NCBI GenBank assembly: GCA_947311175.1
Contig: CAMZKK010000247.1
Span: 1-5,461, forward strand
Direction of reading: 5' to 3'
Length of the DNA stretch: 5,461 nucleotides
DNA from: an uncultured Planctomycetota bacterium
Lineage (GTDB): Bacteria > Planctomycetota > SZUA-567 > JAFGNG01
Part shown: piece after piece, positions 1-5,461 of the stretch
Position numbering within the stretch: the stretch's first letter is position 1
Layout of the letters: each line of letters opens with the position of its first letter
The notes under the pieces: model-generated
What the model was told of the DNA's origin: nothing
The model's input: only the letters and a program-made list of their open reading frames with translations
The model's database searches: none
Made by a program: the position numbers and the translations under genes

Positions 1-1074
1 CCCGACTTAGAGAGGGGTAAGCTTATTTGTGGATGTGGAGAAAAAGCTACCTTTAAACTTTCTGATGAAGGTGTTGAGTCCAAGCATTTTAAATTGGTCA
101 AAGATGGTGATAAAATCACGGTGTCTAAGTTTAAAAACAGTGACGCTATATTTTTCGTTAATGAAAATCAAGTAGAGAAGAAGGCTGAGATTTCAGTTGG
201 CGATAAAATAAAGCTAGGAGACACTACTTTGAAGCTGGTAGAGTCTAAAGATAAATCTGAATCTAGTTCAAAAAAAATAAAGAGTACATCTACCAAAAAA
301 ATAATCAAAAAAAATAAAGAAGTTGATAAAGTACAATCTGAAAAGAAAGATAAGAAAGATACCAAAAAATCTTCTTCCGCAACAACCACTAAGAGGATGA
401 AAAAGAAGTCTGAAAAACAATCTGAAGATAAATTTGAAAAAGAATTTGATGATAAATTTGATGATAAATTTGATGATACAGATTATAATTTTGAAAAACA
501 ATTTTTGGGAAATGTGTCAAACAGAAGTTCTCGAAACACCCAAAGAAAAATAAATGTTAATAAAGCCCGGCCTCGTTCTCCCTCTATTAGCGCGGTGCAA
601 TTATTAAAGACCAAAAAAGCCAAGGCGATAGAGAATCGACCATATAAATCCAGTCATATCTTAATTGGAGCAATAGTTGTCACTGTCCTTGGGGTTGGGT
701 TCCATCTGTTAACAAGAACAGATCCTTTTGAGGCAGCTTACTTGCGGGTAGATTCAATGATAAATGCTCGACAATATGAAAAAGCGCTTAAAGTAGTAAG
801 GGAAACCAATTCTTGGTTGCCTAGTAGGTACAAATCGCTCTTAAAGGGTCAAGAAGATGAAATAAGCAAAATGGTTGTGGCAAAATCTAAATATGTGGTT
901 TTGCGAAAGCAGTGGCGTGAATATCTCAGAAACAGAGATTCTATGTCTAAAGGAGATAGAATAAAAAAATGTAAAGAGCTATATCCGATTGCCGTAAATA
1001 ATGCCTATGCGATTAAAATGAAAACTGATAAATATATTTCTAATGAAATAACTCGGATAAAAAAAGGAAAATAA
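1..1074 (+). CDS. Membrane protein with degenerate FHA-like domain (5' end outside window)
   Basis: The frame is open from the first base to TAA at 1072-1074, so the N-terminus is missing; the TTG at 94 lies inside the domain and is not a credible start. Numbering codons from base 1, residues 7-81 resemble the later strands of an FHA domain: a strand ending CGCGEKA, then VESKH, then IFFVNENQV, then VGDKIKLGDTTLKL. FHA domains normally bind phosphothreonine peptides, but the usual Gly-Arg, Ser and Asn ligands look replaced (see findings). Residues about 82-215 form a low-complexity Lys/Ser/Asp/Glu-rich linker. Residues about 219-238 (HILIGAIVVTVLGVGFHLLT) are a single transmembrane helix. The remaining roughly 120 residues are basic and helical, and AYLRVDSMINARQYEKALKV looks like one TPR-type helix pair. 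The very basic linker suggests the FHA part is cytoplasmic and the C-terminus periplasmic. The gene ends 6 nt before the DUF167 gene. Specific function unknown. Confidence 0.75.
   Translation, partial: PDLERGKLICGCGEKATFKLSDEGVESKHFKLVKDGDKITVSKFKNSDAIFFVNENQVEKKAEISVGDKIKLGDTTLKLVESKDKSESSSKKIKSTSTKKIIKKNKEVDKVQSEKKDKKDTKKSSSATTTKRMKKKSEKQSEDKFEKEFDDKFDDKFDDTDYNFEKQFLGNVSNRSSRNTQRKINVNKARPRSPSISAVQLLKTKKAKAIENRPYKSSHILIGAIVVTVLGVGFHLLTRTDPFEAAYLRVDSMINARQYEKALKVVRETNSWLPSRYKSLLKGQEDEISKMVVAKSKYVVLRKQWREYLRNRDSMSKGDRIKKCKELYPIAVNNAYAIKMKTDKYISNEITRIKKGK
445..477 (+). repeat. Short 12-bp in-frame tandem repeat
   Basis: The unit TTTGATGATAAA occurs twice exactly (445-456 and 457-468), followed by a 9-base partial copy (469-477). 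It encodes Phe-Asp-Asp-Lys repeats in the charged linker of the FHA-like membrane protein. A related but diverged stretch lies just upstream (DKFEKEF, from about 427). Because the unit is a multiple of three, changes in copy number keep the frame. Confidence 0.85.
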
Positions 1075-1080
1075 AATTCA

Positions 1081-1377
1081 TTGATTGCTATCAAAAAAGA
1101 AAACGACGGATTTTCTTTTTCGGCAAAGGTAAGGCCTGGTGCTAGAAAAAATGAAATTTCAGGCATTCATGACGAATGTTTAAAGATTAAGGTTACGGCT
1201 GCTCCGGAAAAAGGAAAAGCCAACAAGGCGATAATTGCTCTATTGGCAAAGGAAATGAATATACCAAAGAGTCGAATTAGTATTTTAAACGGTGAGACAT
1301 CCTCATTGAAAAAGATATTTATAAAAGAGGTTGACCCTGAAAAACTCTTAAATATTATTACTAAAACATTATCTTAG
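1081..1377 (+). CDS. DUF167 / YggU family protein
   Basis: A complete 98-residue protein, the usual length for this small family, whose molecular role is not firmly established. Hallmarks are the VRPGARKNEI motif (residues 17-26), the TAAPEKGKANKA segment (39-50) and GETSSLKK (71-78); together they mark the family clearly. The start is TTG at 1081, and no ATG or GTG fits better. A purine-rich AAGGAAA at 1064-1070 lies about 10 nt upstream as a ribosome binding site. The gene begins 6 nt after the FHA-like gene and ends 10 nt before the phosphorylase gene, so it is probably co-transcribed and translationally linked with both. Family members are scattered next to unrelated housekeeping genes, so this neighbourhood does not indicate a specific job. 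Confidence 0.93.
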   Translation: MIAIKKENDGFSFSAKVRPGARKNEISGIHDECLKIKVTAAPEKGKANKAIIALLAKEMNIPKSRISILNGETSSLKKIFIKEVDPEKLLNIITKTLS

Positions 1378-1382
1378 AGGAG
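1377..1382 (+). promoter_or_regulatory. Ribosome binding site of the phosphorylase gene
   Basis: GAGGAG lies 5 nt before the ATG at 1388, and its first G is the last base of the TAG stop of the DUF167 gene. It is the strongest Shine-Dalgarno sequence in the window. It fixes the phosphorylase start, and the overlap with the stop codon suggests coupled translation of the two genes. Confidence 0.8.
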
Positions 1383-1387
1383 AGAAA

Positions 1388-2221
1388 ATGAGCGAAATAA
1401 AGAAAAAAATTGATGAAGCTGCAGGCGTTATCAAAAAAGAATTAAATTGCAACCCAAAGGTCGGAATTATTCTTGGCACAGGTCTTGGTGAGCTTGCTGC
1501 TAAACTTGATGATGCAAAAGAGATTGATTATAGTCAAATACCACATTTTCCGGAAAGCACAGTTCAAGGGCATGCCGGAAAATTTATTGCCGGCAAACTC
1601 TCTGGAACCGAAGTAGTAGTAATGGAGGGTAGATTTCATTATTATGAAGGTTATTCGCTTGAGCAGGTGACATTTCCGGTTAGAGTAATGGCTGCTCTTG
1701 GCATTGATACTCTGATTGTTACTTGTGCTTGTGGCGGTATGAATCCAATGCACGAAAAGGGTGACATCTTAATTCTTGATGACCACATTAATCTACTTGG
1801 CGATAATCCTTTGATTGGCAAAAATGATGAAAGTCTTGGCCCTAGATTTCCTGATATGTATTGTCCTTATAGCCCTGAGCTTATTTCTGTTGCGGAAAAG
1901 ATTGCCTTACATGAATCTATTCGGGTGCAAAAAGGGGTTTATGTGATGGTTAGTGGTCCATGTCTTGAAACACGAGCAGAGTATCGTTTCTTGCGAATGA
2001 TTGGCGCAGATGCCGTTGGTATGAGCACCGTGCCTGAAGTTATCGTTGCGGTTCATTCGGGATTAAAAGTTCTTGGACTTGGCGTGCTTACCGATATGTG
2101 TTTGCCTGATGCCTTGCAACCGGTTAATATTGATGAGATTATTGAAGTAGCAACAACTACAGGACCGAAGTTAGAAAAGATAATTTCAGGGGTGGTCAAG
2201 AATATTGGAGAGCAAGAATAA
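1388..2221 (+). CDS. punA: Purine nucleoside phosphorylase (trimeric PNP/MTAP family)
   Basis: A 277-residue enzyme, full length for the trimeric class. It splits purine (deoxy)nucleosides with phosphate into free base and (deoxy)ribose 1-phosphate in cytoplasmic purine salvage. Family motifs occur in order: GIILGTGLG (26-34, phosphate loop), GHAG (61-64), EGRFHYYEGY (80-89, phosphate and ribose contacts), CACGGMNP (113-120), DHINL (132-136), GPCLETRAE (190-198), GADAVGMSTVPEVIVA (206-221) and VLTDMCLPD (233-241). Glu194 corresponds to human PNP Glu201, which favours 6-oxopurines. The usual Asn of the ITN motif is Asp236, and the His that contacts the ribose 5'-OH in human PNP appears to be Ile248; both changes recall MTA phosphorylase. 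The exact substrate (inosine/guanosine, adenosine or 5'-methylthioadenosine) is therefore open. The start is set by GAGGAG 5 nt upstream. The stop overlaps the next start (TAATG). Confidence 0.93.
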   Translation: MSEIKKKIDEAAGVIKKELNCNPKVGIILGTGLGELAAKLDDAKEIDYSQIPHFPESTVQGHAGKFIAGKLSGTEVVVMEGRFHYYEGYSLEQVTFPVRVMAALGIDTLIVTCACGGMNPMHEKGDILILDDHINLLGDNPLIGKNDESLGPRFPDMYCPYSPELISVAEKIALHESIRVQKGVYVMVSGPCLETRAEYRFLRMIGADAVGMSTVPEVIVAVHSGLKVLGLGVLTDMCLPDALQPVNIDEIIEVATTTGPKLEKIISGVVKNIGEQE

Positions 2222-3042
2222 TGAAAAAATGTAAAATGAAAGAAATTAAAACATTATTGTTGACAGCGCTGTTTTCCATTACGATTTTTATGGTAGGGGG
2301 TTGTGCTGATAGTATTGAAAAAAACAAGGCGTCTAGTCAGAGATTTTTTATTGAAAAACTTATGGTTGATGCTAATGACATAGAAAAAGATGTCAAACTT
2401 GAAAATAAAAAAATTGTTGCTCACAATGGCTTTGGGTGGATTGATATTGGTGGTCTTGGCGCTGGCAAAGCGAAAGATTTAAATGCTTATGATCAAAGTT
2501 TGGTAAGAATGATAATTCCAAAAGGTAATTTTGAAGGTTATGCCGAAGCAAATTATTCCGTAGGTAGTCACAAAAAAGGCATTAGTACTAAATATTTTTT
2601 AACTTCTTTTCCGATAGACTATTTATCGAATGTTGAAGATGATGATAAGGTAGAGAATTCTACCGAAGTAACCTTGAACTCGAATGTAAAGGGTTCGGAG
2701 AAAAAGAACTCGTTAGAGTCACTAAAAAGAGTCTGTCTCAAAAAGGTTGATGTTAAAGGTCAATACAATGATAAAGTGGCGTTTAGGGTAAAGGCAAAAG
2801 GTATCTTGGTAGATATCTTTGCTGACAAAGCTTTAGAAAAACAGGCGGAAAAATTTGCTGATTTAATAGCGGCAAAAATTGAAAAGGAAGTGGCTGAAAG
2901 ATATGCTCTGCTTAGTGATGTTACAAAGATGCGGGGAAAACAATCCCCTTCAGAGGTTGGACTACACGGCTTTCTTGGTCATCTTGAAGAGCATCTTGAT
3001 ATGGGACGGATGGAATATCAGCCATTTCGTAAAAAATTCTAA
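2221..3042 (+). CDS. Predicted lipoprotein of unknown function
   Basis: A complete 273-residue protein. The N-terminus is a lipoprotein signal: Lys-rich start, hydrophobic core TLLLTALFSITIFMV (11-25) and lipobox VGGC with Cys28 as the acylated residue. Ala29 follows, which by the proteobacterial +2 rule would not retain it in the inner membrane. An alternative ATG at codon 6 (2236) also leaves a good signal, but the first ATG overlaps the phosphorylase stop by one base and has GGAG at 2207-2210. The mature part is mixed alpha/beta with a Gly-rich stretch (IDIGGLGAGK, 75-83), a charged and Ser/Asn-rich middle (137-167), and a long amphipathic helix (about 203-228). The tail contains three histidines in 249-258 and ends in aromatic and basic residues. 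I recognise no family. The overlap suggests co-translation with the phosphorylase, but nothing in the sequence links it to purine metabolism. Confidence 0.85.
   Translation: MKKCKMKEIKTLLLTALFSITIFMVGGCADSIEKNKASSQRFFIEKLMVDANDIEKDVKLENKKIVAHNGFGWIDIGGLGAGKAKDLNAYDQSLVRMIIPKGNFEGYAEANYSVGSHKKGISTKYFLTSFPIDYLSNVEDDDKVENSTEVTLNSNVKGSEKKNSLESLKRVCLKKVDVKGQYNDKVAFRVKAKGILVDIFADKALEKQAEKFADLIAAKIEKEVAERYALLSDVTKMRGKQSPSEVGLHGFLGHLEEHLDMGRMEYQPFRKKF
2933..2948 (+). repeat. Small inverted repeat inside the lipoprotein gene
   Basis: GGGGA (2933-2937) and TCCCC (2944-2948) could pair as a 5-bp stem around a 6-base A-rich loop. It is coding sequence about 95 bases before the stop, and no U-tract follows, so it is not a terminator. 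It may be chance. Confidence 0.4.
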
Positions 3043-3053
3043 GTAGTCTAATC

Positions 3054-3081
3054 TTGCATAGGTTTTACATTAAATTATATT
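3054..3081 (+). promoter_or_regulatory. Possible weak promoter for ileS
   Basis: The 62-nt gap before ileS contains TTGCAT (3054-3059) and TATATT (3076-3081) separated by 16 bases, resembling a housekeeping sigma -35/-10 pair. The region is so AT-rich that such matches are expected by chance, so this is tentative. No T-box leader or other structured leader fits in the gap; the only inverted repeat, TAAATT...AATTTA (3071-3091), is AT-only. The ileS ribosome binding site is weak (AGG at 3095-3097). Confidence 0.3.
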
Positions 3082-3104
3082 TATAAATTTAGTTAGGTAG
3101 AAAA

Positions 3105-5461
3105 ATGACAGTATTTAAATCAGTAGATAACACAATTAAATTTTCTGAATCAGAGGAGGCAACTTTAGCATTTTGGAAAGAGAAAGAGGTCTTTAAAAAA
3201 CAGATAGGTTTAAATAATGCAGAGTCTTGCTCTGCAGATGGGCGTGAGCATAAACCGTATATTTTTTTTGAAGGACCGCCAACTGCAAATGGAATTCCCC
3301 ATCCAGGGCATGTCCTTACTCGGGTTATTAAGGATGTATTCCTTCGTTATAAATCAATGAATGGCTTTGATGTGCAAAGAAAAGCCGGATGGGATACTCA
3401 TGGTTTGCCGGTTGAGATTGAGATAGAAAAAGAGCTTGGAATTGAAGGCAAAGAAGGGATTGAAGAGTATGGGATTGAGCCTTTTGTTAAAAAATGTCGT
3501 TCTTCTGTCTTTAAATATTCAGGTCTTTGGACAAAAATGACTGAAAGGATTGGCTTTTGGATTGATCTCGATAACCCTTATGTAACTTATGAGCAGGATT
3601 ATATAGAAAGTGTTTGGTGGATATTAAAGAAATTTTGGGATGCCGGTCTGCTTTATCACGGGCATAAAATTGTTCCTTATTGTCCTCGTTGTGGAACCGC
3701 ACTTTCAAGCCATGAGGTTGGTCAAGGATATAAGGAAGTATTTGACCCGTCTGTATTTGTAACATTTAAAGTAAAGGGAGAAGAGTCTCTTTCTTTTCTT
3801 GCCTGGACAACGACTCCTTGGACATTGCTATCTAATACAGCTTTGGCTATTGGTGAAAAATATGATTATGATTATGTAAAAGTAGAAGATGAGACCTTGA
3901 TTTTGGCATCTGCCTTACGAGAAAAAGTTCTTGCTAAGGTTGAGCATGAAGTTATTAAAACCGTTAGCGGCAAAGAGCTTCTTGGGATGGAGTATGAGCA
4001 ACTGTTCACCTTTGAAACGCCGGATAAAGCTGCATTTAGGGTTATTGACGGTGATTTTGTGGGATTAGATGCCGGTAGTGGGATTGTTCATATTGCCCCT
4101 GCATTTGGTGAAGATGACTATCGAATAGCAATGGATAATGATATTCCGGTTATTAATCTTGTTGAGCCGAATGGCACCTTTTCTAAGGCAGTGAAGCCAT
4201 GGAGTGGAGTGTTTGTAAAGGATGCGGATAAACTTATTCTTAAGGAATTAAAAGAACGCAAGCAAGTGTTGAAGGTAGAGCAGTATAAACATGACTATCC
4301 ATTCTGTTGGCGTTGTGATTCTCCGCTTATTTATTATGCCCGTCCGACATGGTATATTAAGACAACCAGTGTCAAAGATGAAATGCTAAAAAACAATCAA
4401 AAGGTTGAATGGTATCCTTCACATATCAAAGACGGTAGATTTGGTAATTTCCTTGCCACAAATGTCGATTGGGCATTATCTCGTGAAAGATATTGGGGGA
4501 CACCTTTACCAATTTGGGAATGTGAGGGTTGTGATTACCAGACTGCGATTGGTTCAATTAAAGAACTAAAAGAAAAAGCAACAGATTTTGATGGTGAGAT
4601 TGAACTTCATAAACCATATGTCGATGATGTAAAACTTGATTGTCCGAGATGTGGTTCAAAATTAAAACGGGTTAAAGAGGTAATTGACTGTTGGTTTGAT
4701 TCCGGGGCAATGCCTTTGGCACAGTGGGGATATCCTCATAGTGAGGGCAGTGATGCCTTGATAAAGGATTCATATCCTGCCGCCTTTATTACTGAAGCGA
4801 TTGACCAAACTCGCGGGTGGTTTTATTCTTTGTTGGCAATTTCTACCTTGCTTAAAAAATGTGCCGAAATTCAACAAGAAAAATTGTCAAATGGTTCTTT
4901 GGCGCTTGCGGATAAGGATTGTAGCCTCGATCATTTTGCAGGCATTGAATATCCTGCTCCATATAAACGATGTTTGGTGCTTGGGCATGTTTGTGATGAA
5001 AAAGGTTACAAGATGTCTAAGTCAAAAGGCAATTATCTTGATCCTTGGGAAATAATGGATGAGAATGGGGCTGACGCAATGCGTTGGTATTTTTATTCAA
5101 GTAATAATCCTTGGGTTAGTGTAAGATTTTTCAAAAGTGCGGTCAAAGATGCACAGAAGGATTTTTTGATTCGTTTGCGGAATGTATATCAATTTTTTGT
5201 AATTTATGCAAACATTGATGAATTCAATCCGGTTAGTAATGTTGATAGTGTAAAGTGTATTTCAGATATAAGAAAGACCTCGTCATATATTCCGATTGCC
5301 AATCGCAGTCGATTAGACAAATGGATTATGTCAAAGCTTTCTACCGCGATTAATACCTTTTCAAGCAGTCTTGATGATATGGATATATTGTCGGCATGTA
5401 AGGCGCTTGATTCCTTTGTTGATGGGCTTTCAAATTGGTATGTCAGACGAAGTCGTGATAG
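3105..5461 (+). CDS. ileS: Isoleucyl-tRNA synthetase, eukaryote-like IleS2 type (3' end outside window)
   Basis: Charges tRNA-Ile with isoleucine in the cytoplasm and hydrolyses mischarged valine. The frame is open for 785 codons to the window end; the family is roughly 1,000-1,100 residues, so about a quarter is missing. An in-frame TAG at 3090-3092 makes ATG 3105 the first possible start. Catalytic signatures are the HIGH motif HPGH (66-69), GWDTHGLPVE (95-104), CWFDSG (529-534) and KMSKS (636-640). The CP1 editing domain shows WTTTPWT (234-240) and GSGIVHIAPAFGEDDY (324-339), including the conserved Asp338. Cysteine pairs that probably hold zinc are at 193/196, 401/404, 473/476 and 513/516. 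The anticodon-binding domain begins near RLDKW (736-740) and reaches NWYVRRSRD (777-785). GPPTANGIPHPGH and KMSKSKGNYLDPWE fit the IleS2 subtype rather than IleS1. Two local insertions are described in the findings. Confidence 0.97.
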   Translation, partial: MTVFKSVDNTIKFSESEEATLAFWKEKEVFKKQIGLNNAESCSADGREHKPYIFFEGPPTANGIPHPGHVLTRVIKDVFLRYKSMNGFDVQRKAGWDTHGLPVEIEIEKELGIEGKEGIEEYGIEPFVKKCRSSVFKYSGLWTKMTERIGFWIDLDNPYVTYEQDYIESVWWILKKFWDAGLLYHGHKIVPYCPRCGTALSSHEVGQGYKEVFDPSVFVTFKVKGEESLSFLAWTTTPWTLLSNTALAIGEKYDYDYVKVEDETLILASALREKVLAKVEHEVIKTVSGKELLGMEYEQLFTFETPDKAAFRVIDGDFVGLDAGSGIVHIAPAFGEDDYRIAMDNDIPVINLVEPNGTFSKAVKPWSGVFVKDADKLILKELKERKQVLKVEQYKHDYPFCWRCDSPLIYYARPTWYIKTTSVKDEMLKNNQKVEWYPSHIKDGRFGNFLATNVDWALSRERYWGTPLPIWECEGCDYQTAIGSIKELKEKATDFDGEIELHKPYVDDVKLDCPRCGSKLKRVKEVIDCWFDSGAMPLAQWGYPHSEGSDALIKDSYPAAFITEAIDQTRGWFYSLLAISTLLKKCAEIQQEKLSNGSLALADKDCSLDHFAGIEYPAPYKRCLVLGHVCDEKGYKMSKSKGNYLDPWEIMDENGADAMRWYFYSSNNPWVSVRFFKSAVKDAQKDFLIRLRNVYQFFVIYANIDEFNPVSNVDSVKCISDIRKTSSYIPIANRSRLDKWIMSKLSTAINTFSSSLDDMDILSACKALDSFVDGLSNWYVRRSRD
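3218..3236 (+). repeat. Perfect 7-bp inverted repeat in early ileS
   Basis: TGCAGAG (3218-3224) and CTCTGCA (3230-3236) flank a 5-base loop, TCTTG. The repeat lies about 115 bases into ileS and encodes residues 39-44, in a stretch just before the conserved EGPPTANG motif that looks longer than in typical homologues. There is no U-tract, so it is not a classic terminator. It could be a messenger hairpin, a remnant of a small palindromic insertion, or chance. Confidence 0.6.

Noticed and set aside
270..314. Programmed slippage or frameshifting at the A tracts
   Set aside because: Runs are only 7-8 bases, no stimulatory hairpin or Shine-Dalgarno-like element is nearby, and the zero frame continues through a sensible membrane helix. 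Short A runs are expected in AAA-rich lysine sequence.
168..501. Two - strand open frames rich in Phe and Ile
   Set aside because: They are the complement of the Lys/Asp-rich linker: AAA and GAT codons read backwards give TTT and ATC, so the apparent hydrophobicity is a composition artefact.
94..1074. TTG at 94 as the start of the first gene
   Set aside because: The frame is open to base 1, and the residues before it (CGCGEKA...VESKH) continue the FHA-like domain, so the gene starts outside the window.
1442..1753. Open frame of 103 codons on the - strand
   Set aside because: It is antisense to conserved phosphorylase motifs and has no supporting features.
3071..3091. AT-only inverted repeat before ileS as a terminator
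   Set aside because: The 6-bp stem has no G-C pair, has a 9-base loop and no distinct U-tract, so it would not form a stable terminator.
3043..3104. T-box or other riboswitch controlling ileS
   Set aside because: Only 62 bases are available and no specifier stem, T-box consensus or terminator is present.
3511..3765. Open frame of 84 codons on the - strand
   Set aside because: It lies entirely within ileS, antisense to the conserved editing and zinc-knuckle region, and has no recognisable protein features.
4801..5055. Open frame of 84 codons on the + strand in another frame
   Set aside because: It overlaps the ileS catalytic region including KMSKS, which is clearly coded in the frame of ATG 3105; it is a shadow frame.

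Overview
The window is an AT-rich bacterial chromosomal segment with every gene on the + strand. Genes are closely packed, stops are TAA and TAG, and TTG is used once as a start. The organism is not identifiable with certainty. The eukaryote-like (IleS2-type) isoleucyl-tRNA synthetase, the membrane-anchored FHA-like protein with a long charged linker, and the PNP variant with a TDMCLPD motif are compatible with a planctomycete or another PVC-type bacterium. That placement is an inference from remembered family patterns, not a demonstrated result.

Layout: (i) 1-1074, the 3' part of a gene for a single-pass membrane protein. It has a degenerate FHA-like domain, a roughly 130-residue Lys/Asp/Glu/Ser-rich linker containing a 12-bp tandem repeat, one transmembrane helix and a short helical, TPR-like C-terminal region. 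(ii) 1081-1377, a complete DUF167/YggU-family protein. (iii) 1388-2221, a complete trimeric-type purine nucleoside phosphorylase. (iv) 2221-3042, a complete lipoprotein of unknown function. (v) 3105 to the window end, the first 785 codons of ileS.

The first four genes are separated by 6, 10 and -1 nt, so they are very likely one transcription unit. A 62-nt AT-rich gap precedes ileS and may hold a weak promoter; no terminator is visible there. There is no gene-free stretch over 300 bases. No tRNA, rRNA, CRISPR, IS element or prophage gene was seen.

Functionally this is mostly housekeeping: purine salvage and isoleucine charging of tRNA, plus two envelope-associated proteins of unknown role. 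I found no convincing new multi-gene system. The observations most worth a second look are the phosphorylase's specificity positions, which mix PNP-like and MTA-phosphorylase-like residues, and an FHA-like domain that seems to have lost its phosphothreonine-binding residues.
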